A stretch of 60,680 bases of DNA from Mariprofundus ferrooxydans PV-1. Lineage in GTDB: Bacteria; Pseudomonadota; Zetaproteobacteria; Mariprofundales; Mariprofundaceae. Under the pieces are notes generated by a model. The model was not told the origin of the DNA and searched no databases. It worked only from the letters and a program-made list of their open reading frames with translations. Numbering within the stretch: the first letter of the stretch is position 1; every line of letters begins with the position of its first letter. The position numbers were made by a program, and so were the translations under genes. Where the stretch lies: NCBI RefSeq assembly GCF_000153765.1, contig NZ_DS022294.1, positions 130,080-190,759 on the forward strand, given 5' to 3'. Below, piece after piece: positions 36,207-45,657 of the stretch.

Positions 36207-37494
36207 TTAGTCGTGCCCCCTGCATCCAGCTTTCACTGGCACTAACCCGCTCGATACGAGCCCCCAGCCTGCTTAGTTTTTCCTCAATACGTTCATAGCC
36301 GCGATCGATATGATAGACACGCGACACAGTAGTCTCCCCCTTCGCCGCCAGTCCCGCCAGCACCAGGGAGGCCGAAGCACGCAAATCGGTCGCCATCACC
36401 GGCGCGCCGGAGAGTTGCTTACGCCCATGCACAATCGCGGTATTGCCGTCCAGCCGAATATCAACACCCATGCGCGCCAGCTCCTGCACGTGCATAAAGC
36501 GATTTTCAAAAATGGTTTCCCGAATCACGCTGACGCCGTCCGCCAACGTCATCATGGCCATAAACTGGGCCTGTAGGTCGGTCGGGAATCCCGGGTGGGG
36601 CTGGGTTTGGATGTCAACAGCCTTAAGCCGCCCGCGTGCCTTGCAGCGAATATAGTCATCTCCCGTCTCGACCAACGCGCCGGTATCCCTGACTTTGGCC
36701 AGAAAGGCTTCCAGCATGGAGGCATCGGTGCCGGTCACCGTCACATCACCACCGGTAATCAGCCCGGCAGCCAGATAGGTTGCTGTTTCTATGCGGTCGG
36801 CAATCGTTGTCATTTCGCCGCCGTGCAGACGATCAACACCCTGAATCACGATACGGTTGCTGCCTTCTCCCTGAATCACTGCACCCAGTCCACGCAGGGA
36901 TTCGGCCAGATTAACAATCTCCGGCTCACGGGCGGCATTATCCAGCACAGTTTCGCCCTCGGCCAGTACAGCCGCCATCATCAGATTCTCGGTCCCTGTT
37001 ACGGTGACCTGGTCAAAAACGATATGCGCGCCTCTCAGGCGCCCGTCCACGCGGGCAATGATATTACCCTGCGCCACGTCGATAGTGGCTCCCATTGCCT
37101 CCAGACCGCGCAAATGCATATCAATCGGGCGCGCACCGATAGCACAACCGCCGGGCAGGCTGACTGTCGCCTCGCCGAAACGGGCCAGCAGCGGCCCCAG
37201 CACCAGCGATGATGCACGCATGGTTTTGACCAGTTCGTATGGCGCTTCGGGCTTGTTTGCCTCTCTGGTATCGACATGCAAACAATACTGGTCGTCATAA
37301 GCGACATCGGCACCCTGCCAGGCCAGCAGGGTCATCATCGTCGAGATATCGTGCAGATGCGGAATACGGTGATAGGTCACCCGTCCGTCAACCAGAATCG
37401 CCGCAGCCAAAAGCGGCAGCGCTGCATTTTTTGCACCGCTGGCCTTGACTGTTCCGGTCAGGGCATTGCCGCCCTGAATGATAATTTTATCCAT
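36199..37494 (-). CDS. murA: UDP-N-acetylglucosamine 1-carboxyvinyltransferase
   Basis: The first step of peptidoglycan precursor synthesis, adding enolpyruvate from PEP. 431 residues, slightly longer than most. Lys22-Asn23 are in 'SGAKNAALP', and the catalytic Cys117 is in 'LPGGCAIGARP', the residue modified by fosfomycin. 'DGVSVIRETIFENRFMHVQEL' and 'DLRASASLVLAGLAAKGET' are standard. A GGGTGA site precedes the ATG. The murA-hisG link is well known in beta-proteobacteria and related groups. It is divergent from thrB. Confidence 0.96.
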   Translation of the reverse strand: MDKIIIQGGNALTGTVKASGAKNAALPLLAAAILVDGRVTYHRIPHLHDISTMMTLLAWQGADVAYDDQYCLHVDTREANKPEAPYELVKTMRASSLVLGPLLARFGEATVSLPGGCAIGARPIDMHLRGLEAMGATIDVAQGNIIARVDGRLRGAHIVFDQVTVTGTENLMMAAVLAEGETVLDNAAREPEIVNLAESLRGLGAVIQGEGSNRIVIQGVDRLHGGEMTTIADRIETATYLAAGLITGGDVTVTGTDASMLEAFLAKVRDTGALVETGDDYIRCKARGRLKAVDIQTQPHPGFPTDLQAQFMAMMTLADGVSVIRETIFENRFMHVQELARMGVDIRLDGNTAIVHGRKQLSGAPVMATDLRASASLVLAGLAAKGETTVSRVYHIDRGYERIEEKLSRLGARIERVSASESWMQGARLNG

Positions 37495-37550
37495 GTTTCA
37501 CCCGCACCATAAAGGCGACGCACGCTAACGGCTGCAGCCACAGGGAACAA

Positions 37551-37589
37551 TGCCTGTCACGGCAACCGCATCGCCACGTTGCCTGTCAC
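37551..37589. repeat. Direct repeat in the murA-thrB divergent region
   Basis: The 10-mer TGCCTGTCAC occurs at 37551-37560 and again at 37580-37589, 29 bases apart, in the 132-base region between the divergent murA and thrB starts. The spacing is near three helical turns. It could be a pair of operator half-sites; there is no other support. Confidence 0.35.
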
Positions 37590-37626
37590 AATTGCCTAAG
37601 CCCGACAAACTTCTCAGGATGCGGCG

Positions 37627-38562
37627 ATGTCCGTCTATACAGAACTTACCCGTCACGATATCCAGAGCATCCTCGCCGACTATCAACTCGGCACACTGGC
37701 AGGCTTCGAAGGCATCGCTGCCGGTATTGAAAACAGTAATTTTTTCATTGATACCGACACCGATCGTTATGTCCTGACCATCTTCGAGCGGATGGATGAA
37801 ACGGAGCTGCCCTATTTCATGCGCCTGATGAAGCATCTGGCTGCTGCCGGCCTCTCCTGCCCGGATGTGATGCAACGGCGTGATGGCTCGCTGCTGTTCC
37901 AGACGCATGGCAAGCAGGGATGCATCGTCTCCTGCCTGACAGGCAGGACACTGGATCGCCTGAGCAAGATACAATTACGCTCTTCCGGTGAAGCACTGGC
38001 CCAACTGCATCTGGCAGGGGCAGATTTTGACGAGCAGCGGGAAAATCCGACCGGCTTTGACTGGCTGGCGGAAAAGGTTGCCGAGGTCATGGATAAAACG
38101 CGCGAGCGCTACGGCCCTGATGCCGCCGCACTGCTTGCCGATGAGCTGAATTTTCAACGAGCGTACCAACAAAACGATCTGCCACACGGGGTCATTCACG
38201 GCGACCTGTTCGTCGATAACATTCTGTTTGAAGGCGACAAGGCGAGCGGTATTATCGATTTTTATTATGCTCACAGTGCCGCTTTCGCGATGGACATCGC
38301 CATCACCCTCAATGCCCAGGCCGTAGAGCTGGAGGAGGATGATCAGGCCCGCATTGATGCCTTTTTGGCAGGCTACGAAAGCCTGCGGCCTCTGCAGCAA
38401 AACGAGAGAGACGCGCTGCCGCAACTACTCAGGCTCGGCGCACTGCGCTTCTGGGTCTCGCGTCTGTTTGACGCCATATTTCCACGCGGCGGAGCCATGA
38501 CCCAGACCAAGGACCCTGAAGAGTATCGCCGGAAGCTGCTGCTTCACCGGAACGCGCTCTAA
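37627..38562 (+). CDS. thrB: Homoserine kinase, aminoglycoside-phosphotransferase-like type
   Basis: Phosphorylates homoserine for threonine synthesis. 311 residues of the APH/choline-kinase fold rather than the GHMP fold. 'SVYTELTRHDIQSILADYQLG' with 'LAGFEGIAAGIENSNFFI' is the ThrB-II start, 'GVIHGDLFVDNILF' holds the catalytic Asp and Asn, and 'GIIDFYYA' is the metal site. 'RLFDAIFPRGGAMTQTKDPEEYR' is the diagnostic C-terminus. This form is typical of beta-proteobacteria and pseudomonads. Confidence 0.94.
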   Translation: MSVYTELTRHDIQSILADYQLGTLAGFEGIAAGIENSNFFIDTDTDRYVLTIFERMDETELPYFMRLMKHLAAAGLSCPDVMQRRDGSLLFQTHGKQGCIVSCLTGRTLDRLSKIQLRSSGEALAQLHLAGADFDEQRENPTGFDWLAEKVAEVMDKTRERYGPDAAALLADELNFQRAYQQNDLPHGVIHGDLFVDNILFEGDKASGIIDFYYAHSAAFAMDIAITLNAQAVELEEDDQARIDAFLAGYESLRPLQQNERDALPQLLRLGALRFWVSRLFDAIFPRGGAMTQTKDPEEYRRKLLLHRNAL

Positions 38563-38619
38563 CCGGCCCTCTGCATGTCACCGCACGCTTTTCCCTCGCA
38601 GACTTCAGCGCCGAATCGT

Positions 38620-39402
38620 CTATAACGACCGCACCAGCTCCCTGTTGCTCCGCACGATCCCGCGGATAATGCTCACATAGCGCATCCCACGCTGTGAATA
38701 ATCCTTCAGTCCCATAGCCAGAAAATCGGCATCCAGTGGCTTGTGGCTTCTCCTCATGGACAGACGCATTTTCCGCAATAACAGATAGGAGTCCGATGTA
38801 TTCAGATTGCGTATGTATGCCCGCACGGACAACTGCGCCGATGCAAAACGCTTCACTTCATGATGCGCACCGGCATCGCGCCTTAACGGCACCACGCCAC
38901 ACCCCTGTTGAAAACACCACTGACCAAAATAGTTATTGGCTTCTCTGGCAAAGCGGGAGTTACCCCAGGATGATTCATTTGCCGCCTGCGCCAACACCAG
39001 GTCCAGCGGAATCATATCGACCCGGCGGAGCATAGTATGCCAGAATCGATGACTCAGCCCCACCTGCAGTCCAACCCGATACCTCTTCGCGATCGCCTGC
39101 AGAGCGCGCTGCTGTGAAGCAGTTAATCGATGCTGATCCCGCCACTGTATCAACAGCCGCCTCTCCCGCATCACCCGTTCATTCTCAAGCTGGACAAGCG
39201 GCTTCATCAGTGTGATAAACGCGCGTTTTCCCATTCTCTTGCGTTGTGGCGGCGGTGCTGTTGCTACGGATTTCTTATCGGCACTCTCTGCTGACGCTTT
39301 TGCCGCTAACGGCTTGTCTGCCTCCTGAGGCAGCGGCAATGCGTGCGAGCACGCCGAGAGCAGGGCTATCATACATATCCGCAACAAAGCACCTGCCCAC
39401 AT
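38620..39402 (-). CDS. Bax-like glucosaminidase-domain lipoprotein
   Basis: A 260-residue predicted lipoprotein (lipobox ALLSAC) with a low-complexity Ala/Lys/Ser linker to about residue 55. A basic coiled segment (QLENERVMRERRLLIQWR) and a glucosaminidase domain of the Bax type follow: 'LVLAQAANESSWGNSRFAREANNYFGQWC' with a catalytic Glu in NESSW, and 'FASAQLSVRAYIRNLNTSDSY'. It likely hydrolyses peptidoglycan. It converges with thrB with no terminator visible in the 57-base gap. Confidence 0.87.
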   Translation of the reverse strand: MWAGALLRICMIALLSACSHALPLPQEADKPLAAKASAESADKKSVATAPPPQRKRMGKRAFITLMKPLVQLENERVMRERRLLIQWRDQHRLTASQQRALQAIAKRYRVGLQVGLSHRFWHTMLRRVDMIPLDLVLAQAANESSWGNSRFAREANNYFGQWCFQQGCGVVPLRRDAGAHHEVKRFASAQLSVRAYIRNLNTSDSYLLLRKMRLSMRRSHKPLDADFLAMGLKDYSQRGMRYVSIIRGIVRSNRELVRSL

Positions 39403-39536
39403 AAGCCCACTCCTCTGATTCAGTCACAGCGCAGAGCTTGGCCCTGACAGCAGGCAAAAGCTACCCGCTCTGCTCCGTACCTGTTTTTATTCCTGGCAGG
39501 GACTACGGCTACCCATGCGTTTATTTCGATGCGCAA

Positions 39537-40865
39537 TCAGCCTTGGTTCTTATCAAAAATGCAGTAGCAGTTTCTGCCACTTTCCTTGGCCTGGTACATG
39601 GCAGCATCGGCTTTTTTCACCAGGGTTTCCATATCCTGATCGTCCGAAGAGGCCAGACAAATGCCGATGCTTACACCCACCTCATAGTGACCCCCTTTCA
39701 GAACTAACGACTGCCCAATAACAGTAATTACTTTCTCAGCCATTTTGCAGACAAACTCTTCTGAAGGAACATCAAGCAGAATGATGCTGAACTCATCGCC
39801 ACCAAGGCGGGCTACGGTATCTGTTGAACGAACACATCGCATCAGGCGACTGCTCACCTCGACAAGCACCCTGTCACCCCACTCGTGGCCCAGCTCATCA
39901 TTAATCAGCTTGAAGCGATCAAGGTCCAGCATCAACATGCCCATCCGATTCCTGTTGCGCTGCAGGTGGGCCCCAGCCTGTTGCAAGCGGTCATAAAACA
40001 GTGCCCGGTTGGCTAACCCTGTAAGATGGTCATGATAGGCCATGTTACTGATTTTCTCTTCTGCCTGCTTGCGTTCGGTGATGTCGATATGTAAGCCGAC
40101 ATAGTGGGTCGTCACGCCGTTCTCTCCTTTGACGGCGGTGATCGTAAGCCACTTCGGGTATATCTCACCATTCTTGCGTCGATCCCATACCTCTCCCTGC
40201 CATTTCCCGGTGCGCTTGAGGGTATCCCACATCTCGTCGTAAAAATCCGCGTCATGACGGCCCGATTTAAGCAAGCTCGGTGTCTGTCCGACAACCTCCT
40301 CTGACGTATAGCCGGTGGTCTTTGTGAAGGCATGATTGACCTTCAGAATCACGCTATTTGCATCGGTGATCACCATGCTTTCCTGAGATTCAAATGCAGC
40401 GGTAACAATGCGCAGTTCCGCCTCGACCCGTTTGCGCTCGGTGATATCATGAATGATCGAAAAAAACAGGCTCTTGCCCCTGTAGCTCACAAGTGAAATA
40501 TGTGATTCTACCGTGCGAACATCACCATTAGCCAAACGATGGTCAAAGGAGAATATATTCTGTTCTCCAGCAATGGCCTTCTGTCTCTGATGATGAATTT
40601 CAGACTCTTGCTGGGCATTGATCCGGCTTACGCTCATACCACGCAAACTTTCCAGCGGGTAGCCATAAAATTGCGCTGCCGCAGGGTTGGCATCCACGAT
40701 GGTCCTGGATTGATAATCAATCAATAACATGACGTCACGATGCATCTCGAACAACTGCCGAAAATGTGCTTCGCTTTCCCGCAAGGCATCAATACCTGGC
40801 TTCTTGTCAGAGTGAATCGTTGTCAGCCACTCTTCAAACTCGGGCGTCATTTCAGGTTCATCCAA
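39537..40865 (-). CDS. PAS-PAS-GGDEF diguanylate cyclase
   Basis: A cytoplasmic protein of about 442 residues: PAS-PAC at about 25-145, PAS-PAC at 150-270, GGDEF at about 280-440. The active-site loop RLGGDEFSIILL is intact, and the allosteric inhibition site RSTD lies five residues before it. It should make cyclic di-GMP and be product-inhibited. The start is weak: a TTG at 40865 behind AAGAAG, or an ATG at 40850. It appears to be a single gene. Confidence 0.9.
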   Translation of the reverse strand: MDEPEMTPEFEEWLTTIHSDKKPGIDALRESEAHFRQLFEMHRDVMLLIDYQSRTIVDANPAAAQFYGYPLESLRGMSVSRINAQQESEIHHQRQKAIAGEQNIFSFDHRLANGDVRTVESHISLVSYRGKSLFFSIIHDITERKRVEAELRIVTAAFESQESMVITDANSVILKVNHAFTKTTGYTSEEVVGQTPSLLKSGRHDADFYDEMWDTLKRTGKWQGEVWDRRKNGEIYPKWLTITAVKGENGVTTHYVGLHIDITERKQAEEKISNMAYHDHLTGLANRALFYDRLQQAGAHLQRNRNRMGMLMLDLDRFKLINDELGHEWGDRVLVEVSSRLMRCVRSTDTVARLGGDEFSIILLDVPSEEFVCKMAEKVITVIGQSLVLKGGHYEVGVSIGICLASSDDQDMETLVKKADAAMYQAKESGRNCYCIFDKNQG

Positions 40866-41214
40866 AGCTTCTTAAACATGGGGCTTTGCTCTGGCCTGTC
40901 AAAATCACATGCAGTGGCAATGATGACCTCCTTTAGCCCTCACAACGAGCTGTGGCCTGCAACCATCACAAAACAGGCAGGCTTCCTCAATAAGCTAGCA
41001 CCTCGCCAACATCAGATGTGTCACCTTTTCAATTGTGCAAGGATAAAGCAAGACAGACACGGAAGTCCATGTTCGTCATCAGTTCAGCTGGTGGGGAAAG
41101 GGTGAAATTACCAATACATACAACGGCCTGTTCAATACTCGCCATTACGCTCACTCCGGACGAAACATCTCATCAAACAGACTCTGGAGGCCGTCATTGA
41201 GGCATGGGCCACCC
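40866..41214. other. Intergenic stretch, no gene recognised
   Basis: 349 bases between the GGDEF gene and the pseudouridine synthase gene. The short frames here show no motif or convincing start. No clear terminator, RNA fold or promoter stands out. Confidence 0.4.
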
Positions 41215-41880
41215 CTACCTTTGTTGTTTCTTTTTCCTGATCGGCCGGTGCTTCAGGTCGAATTTTTTGTGGCTGTTTCCGGCAGAAACCACAGGCCGAT
41301 CAACGCCGCTGCCCTGTGTTGGAAACAGGTTCCACAGCTGTTGAGCATCTACCTCATCATATGTACCGGGTTGCAATCCATCGAGCGTGATCGGGCCGAT
41401 CGCATAACGGATCAGGCGCAGGGTGGGAAAACCGACTGCGGCAGTCATGCGTCTGACCTGACGGTTGCGTCCCTCACTGATCTCCAGGCTGATCCAGGAG
41501 GTAGGAATCTGTGCCCGTGTGCGAATCGGCGGATTGCGCGGCCAGAGTGTGGCCGGCGCCTCCATCACGCTCACCCGTGCGGGACTGGTCATGCCGTCTT
41601 TCAACTCAACACCATGCCGCAGCCGCTCAACCGCCTCATCACTGATGGCCCCGTCCACCTGCACCCAATAGACCTTTTTAAGCTTATGCAGCGGATGCGA
41701 AATCCGGTTTTGCAACGGGCCGTCATCGGTCAGTAGCAGCAACCCCTCACTGTCACGATCCAGACGACCGGCTGCATACACACCGGACACGGGAATAAAA
41801 TCTGCCAGTGTCTGACGCCCCGCCCCATCACTAAACTGGGTCAGCACCTCAAAGGGTTTATTAAAGCGCAGCGTCGTCAT
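41215..41880 (-). CDS. RluE/RsuA-family rRNA pseudouridine synthase
   Basis: 221 residues with the RsuA/RluB/E/F catalytic motif '[19 protein letters not shown]' (nucleophilic Asp in GRLDRDSEG), '[19 protein letters not shown]', and '[27 protein letters not shown]'. The absence of an N-terminal S4 domain points to RluE, which modifies 23S rRNA. The basic C-terminal tail ([12 protein letters not shown]) is typical for RNA binding. Its start lies 20 bases inside the upstream membrane protein gene. Confidence 0.92.
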   Translation of the reverse strand: MTTLRFNKPFEVLTQFSDGAGRQTLADFIPVSGVYAAGRLDRDSEGLLLLTDDGPLQNRISHPLHKLKKVYWVQVDGAISDEAVERLRHGVELKDGMTSPARVSVMEAPATLWPRNPPIRTRAQIPTSWISLEISEGRNRQVRRMTAAVGFPTLRLIRYAIGPITLDGLQPGTYDEVDAQQLWNLFPTQGSGVDRPVVSAGNSHKKFDLKHRPIRKKKQQR

Positions 41881-42778
41881 GACTATCCGTCAACTTGTGT
41901 CTGAAACTGTCGGCCAATATATCCAGCATCCTGCTTTTGCCTATACGTAGCATCAGCCACAGCATCAACATCGGCAGCAACACTACCTGCACGACAAAAA
42001 TAGCGAGATACAAAGTCATCAGAGTTAACAGGGAACGAATAATATTTTCCGCATGTTCCACCATCTGCATAAATGCGGCTCTGATCTGCTCCACCTTTTC
42101 CGATGTTGCCGTCGTCATCGAGGAGAAGAAACCACCCCCTTGCTCCGGCGACAACTTGCTTAACGACTGATAACTGCTTGATACCACCGACAGGTCATCT
42201 ACAGCACCGGCAATACCCGGTTGCAACCAGTGGCTGTAGAGCTGATCGCTGACCAGTGCCGAGGCCGGCAGCAAAAAACGTAACAATAGCAGCAGCAGGC
42301 AAAGCTTCAGCAGAGGCCCATACAGCGTGGTGAGCGTGACACTATTCAACCAGAGCAGCGGCACCATCAGCAGCAGCACAATGGCAATGGCTTTGAACGA
42401 GATGGCAGTGCCGATCTCATAACCGAGCTTCTGGATACCGAGCGAGGCAATCGCCGCCACCAGCACGGATGAGAGCCGCTCTGTCATATCATCAATCGGA
42501 TCGAGTATCTGGCCTGCCGCGATGGTGATACCGACACCGGCCGGGGCCAGCTCCAGGTGAGACTCCTTGACGACCGAGACCACCGCATTAACACCCCGGA
42601 TCGTGGCATAAGCGAGCGTGGCTGAGCGGATTGATTCGGAGAAATAAGTATCAGCAATATGATCAATGGCCGGAACTTTTACGAATGAAGCTCCGTAAAA
42701 CAGTGCGCTGACCAGCAGTAACAACAATGTTGCACCCAGCCTGTTGCCGGGGGAGCTCATGGGTGCAGGAGCCCGCAT
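41861..42778 (-). CDS. Integral membrane protein of unknown function
   Basis: 305 residues. There is one N-terminal hydrophobic helix ([16 protein letters not shown]) and a conserved-looking periplasmic stretch ('[49 protein letters not shown]'). A central block of four or so helices is followed by an amphipathic region and a last membrane hairpin ([27 protein letters not shown]). I do not recognise the family with certainty. It overlaps the RluE-like gene by 20 bases and starts one base from the folE stop, so it is coupled to both. The start could also be the ATG at 42760 (MSSPG). Confidence 0.78.
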   Translation of the reverse strand: MRAPAPMSSPGNRLGATLLLLLVSALFYGASFVKVPAIDHIADTYFSESIRSATLAYATIRGVNAVVSVVKESHLELAPAGVGITIAAGQILDPIDDMTERLSSVLVAAIASLGIQKLGYEIGTAISFKAIAIVLLLMVPLLWLNSVTLTTLYGPLLKLCLLLLLLRFLLPASALVSDQLYSHWLQPGIAGAVDDLSVVSSSYQSLSKLSPEQGGGFFSSMTTATSEKVEQIRAAFMQMVEHAENIIRSLLTLMTLYLAIFVVQVVLLPMLMLWLMLRIGKSRMLDILADSFRHKLTDSHDDAAL

Positions 42779-43380
42779 TATCGCAGTGACTTATCCATGC
42801 CAATCAGCTGAAACAACTCCAGTCGCGATGACGGATTATTCAGAAAAGTACCGGTCAGCTTGGAGGTGGTCGTCCATGAATTCGATTTTTGTACGCCGCG
42901 GTGACACATGCAGAAATGCTGACACTGAATGATCACTGCCACACCTTCCGGCTCCAGCACCTCATTGATGGCATTGGCAATCTGCATGGTCAGTTTTTCC
43001 TGTACCTGAAGCCGCTTGGCATAGCCATCCACCACGCGCGCCAGCTTGGAGAGGCCGACGACACGACCGTGCGGGATATAAGCCACGTGCGCCTTGCCGA
43101 CAAACGGCACCATATGATGTTCACAGTGGCTGTGCACATCGATATCGGAGACCAGCACCACCTCATCATAACCTTCCACCTCTTCAAAGGTTTTCTGCAA
43201 ATGCTCTTTCGGATCTTCCCTGTATCCGGAAAAATGCTCGCCCATGGCCGCCAGTACTCGTGCCGGCGTTTCCAGCAAGCCTTCACGATGTACGTCCTCG
43301 CCCATATATTCCAACAGGCCGCGCACATGTTTCATCGCTGCAATATTCTTCTCATCATTCAAATCAAAATCTTCCGTCAC
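42778..43380 (-). CDS. folE: GTP cyclohydrolase I
   Basis: Makes dihydroneopterin triphosphate for folate. '[22 protein letters not shown]' and '[11 protein letters not shown]' provide the zinc Cys-His-Cys set. '[19 protein letters not shown]' is the substrate-binding block. I place the start at the GTG at 43380 after AAGGAAG, giving 200 residues as is usual. The frame extends upstream to a TTG at 43437 but with unrelated sequence. First of a tight set with the membrane protein and RluE-like genes. Confidence 0.94.
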   Translation of the reverse strand: MTEDFDLNDEKNIAAMKHVRGLLEYMGEDVHREGLLETPARVLAAMGEHFSGYREDPKEHLQKTFEEVEGYDEVVLVSDIDVHSHCEHHMVPFVGKAHVAYIPHGRVVGLSKLARVVDGYAKRLQVQEKLTMQIANAINEVLEPEGVAVIIQCQHFCMCHRGVQKSNSWTTTSKLTGTFLNNPSSRLELFQLIGMDKSLR

Positions 43381-43473
43381 TGGCCACTTCCTTTTATCGA
43401 ACAGGCGTGCACCATAACGGATTATGCATGGTGACAAAACCAGAAATGGTTACAGGTTAATCCAGGAGAGCAA

Positions 43474-44058
43474 ATGCTGACAGTTGATCTACTCAGACAC
43501 GGAGCACTGGCAGGAGGCATAAAATACCGGGGCCAGACCGACGACCCACTGACCATTCAGGGCCGGGCCGATATGGATGCCGTATGGCAAAAACTGGCTG
43601 GTGATGTGGATCTGATCATCACATCCCCCCTCTCCCGCTGCGCTGAGCCGGCCACGGCATGGGCAAAACAGGCTCGCATCCCGTGCATCATTGAACCGCG
43701 CATCGCTGAAATGCACTATGGGGCATGGGAGGGTAAAACCAGTGAAGCCATCAGCTCGGCATTTCCCGGCATGCTGGAGCAGTGGCGGCGAGATCCGACA
43801 GGCATGCGTCCCCCCGACGGCGAATCGGTTGATGAGCTGCGTCAACGGGTACATGCATGGTTGATGGAAATCAGCACAAACTATCAGGACAAACAGCTAC
43901 TGGTTGTTTCACACTCTGGCACACTGCGTATGCTGATTGCGCTGGCTCTTCGCGCACCCATCGCCAGCACACGGCATATGGATATGCCTTATGCCTGCTG
44001 GAGTCGTTTATATTGCGATGAGCAGAGCAGCAGGCTGGCATTTCACCAGCGCACGTAA
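43474..44058 (+). CDS. Histidine phosphatase family protein (CobC-like)
   Basis: 194 residues of the phosphoglycerate-mutase-like phosphatase fold: 'VDLLRHGALAGG' (phosphorylated His), 'IITSPLSRCAEPA', 'IAEMHYGAWEGKTSEAI' and 'LLVVSHSGTLRML' (second His). The AEMHYGAWEG block is most like alpha-ribazole phosphatase (CobC), but no other cobalamin genes are near, so the substrate is open. CAGGAGAG precedes the ATG. Confidence 0.85.
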   Translation: MLTVDLLRHGALAGGIKYRGQTDDPLTIQGRADMDAVWQKLAGDVDLIITSPLSRCAEPATAWAKQARIPCIIEPRIAEMHYGAWEGKTSEAISSAFPGMLEQWRRDPTGMRPPDGESVDELRQRVHAWLMEISTNYQDKQLLVVSHSGTLRMLIALALRAPIASTRHMDMPYACWSRLYCDEQSSRLAFHQRT

Positions 44059-44066
44059 CAACCGAG

Positions 44067-45461
44067 TCACCACGGATCATCTTCTGGATCATCAACCGGA
44101 TTAAATGACTGGAATGCTTTTTCAACCACAGCTGCTATCTCCTGCTCCACATAAGCCTCACCCGGCAGAATATTAATGCAGCGCACCTGTTTGCCGGCGG
44201 ACAGCGGACACTCACCAAGCTCTTTCGGCCGGAAACCATGTCCCAACACCAACATGGTTCCGTATGGCGCTATCACGCCGTCACTCTCCACCCCTCTGGC
44301 CAGCTGCGAAGCCAGTTCAACCGGTGCACCGGCAACAGTCAACTGCCTGCGACGTCCTGTTCCAAGGTAGCCGATCATCACTTCCCCTATCGCCAGTCCG
44401 ATTCTGAAGCCAACAGCATCAGCAGCACCGTCAGTAAGCCGAGTGGCGGCAGCGGCGATGGCCATTCCCGCTTTGGCTGCCTGATTCTCATGACACTTGA
44501 GATCAAACGGGTGGTTAAATACCACCACCATTTCATCGCCCGAAATATGATCAACATGACCGCCGAATTCGTGAGCAATAAATTCGAAGAGGGCAAAGTA
44601 GCGGTTCAGGATATGCAGGGCATCATCCTGTGGTGAGTGCAGCGTACTACCGTGGAAATTCATCACCTGGATAGCAAGAATGCTGACCTCCCGTTGTTTA
44701 TCTGCCCGGTGTGCATTGCGGTCATACTCATCCGCCACCAGTTGCGGGCGCTGATAGTGACCGTACAGATCATGTATCTTCTCCCGCTGCTCCAGATTGG
44801 AAACCATCTGATTGAACTGATAAAATACTTTGCCGAACTCATTCGTTGCACGCACAGGCAGGTGCGCGGAGAAATCGCCGCCCCCAACGCGCCTGCATGC
44901 CTGGGCCAGTTCTCTTAAATAATTCCTGACACGCCCGCTCATGATATAGACAAGCAACCCCATCAAAAGGGCAGTAAGCAGTGTCGTTGCAGCCATACGC
45001 CATCTGATCTGACTCGCGTAGGCTTCCCATGCCTTACCCGGGTTATAGATAGCGATATCCCCCAATCTGGCGGTATTATATCGAATCGTCATCACATACC
45101 ATTTATCCGCCCCCTTCACCATGGAGGGAGTAACAGGCCACTCTTTCAACGCGGCAATGGGTGCAGGCAGTTTTGTATTACCATAATTCACCTGTTCGCC
45201 ACTCGCCCAGCGCAGGAAGACCTGGATATTCGGAAGCTGATACATAAACCCATTAATCAGGCTATCCACTTCGGCCCTGCTATTCGCCATCATCGGCATC
45301 TTCAACTCATCACCCAGGAGCACCGTCAACAGACGACTTTGCTCACTCTCACTGGAAGCCCATGCATCTCTTTCAACGGCGGTAATGCTCAGCAGCATCA
45401 CAGTGCCAACCGCAATCACTGACAAAGCAGCCAGCAAGCTCCATACCCAACGCAATGACAT
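44067..45461 (-). CDS. Membrane protein with HAMP-like linker and degenerate class III nucleotidyl cyclase domain
   Basis: 464 residues. An N-terminal helix, a periplasmic sensor of about 120 residues, a second helix (TTLLTALLMGLLVYIMSG), a HAMP-like linker and a cyclase-homology domain at about 250-410 are seen. Alignment by eye to class III cyclases shows most active-site residues gone. The first metal Asp (FAD position) is Gln (ILAIQVMNF), and the adenine-binding Lys is His (DHISGD). In the GDAVNLASRL block (here GAPVELASQL), Asp is Ala, Asn is Glu and Arg is Gln. Only the second metal Asp (SGDE) remains. It is likely a signalling pseudo-enzyme. GGAGGATTTC precedes the ATG. It is divergent from the MotA/MotB-like pair. 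Confidence 0.85.
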   Translation of the reverse strand: MSLRWVWSLLAALSVIAVGTVMLLSITAVERDAWASSESEQSRLLTVLLGDELKMPMMANSRAEVDSLINGFMYQLPNIQVFLRWASGEQVNYGNTKLPAPIAALKEWPVTPSMVKGADKWYVMTIRYNTARLGDIAIYNPGKAWEAYASQIRWRMAATTLLTALLMGLLVYIMSGRVRNYLRELAQACRRVGGGDFSAHLPVRATNEFGKVFYQFNQMVSNLEQREKIHDLYGHYQRPQLVADEYDRNAHRADKQREVSILAIQVMNFHGSTLHSPQDDALHILNRYFALFEFIAHEFGGHVDHISGDEMVVVFNHPFDLKCHENQAAKAGMAIAAAATRLTDGAADAVGFRIGLAIGEVMIGYLGTGRRRQLTVAGAPVELASQLARGVESDGVIAPYGTMLVLGHGFRPKELGECPLSAGKQVRCINILPGEAYVEQEIAAVVEKAFQSFNPVDDPEDDPW

Positions 45462-45657
45462 GAAATCCTCCGATCAGAATCAGCAACAGGGGCGTCAAAT
45501 ACACCTGCATACCGCAAGACAAGCATATTGTTTGCCAACAACTGGCCCGCCTGATCCGCTCGGCCAACAGCAGTAGTCTCATGCGCCGTTGCTGATGAAC
45601 ATTTGGCCGGATAATTGCTAGGTACGATCGAACTAACAACGCACAAAGGAGATCAAC

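Noticed and set aside
40900-41050. Short frames upstream of the GGDEF gene
   Set aside because: A reading ending FKKLWMNLK has no start codon and is interrupted upstream; no support.
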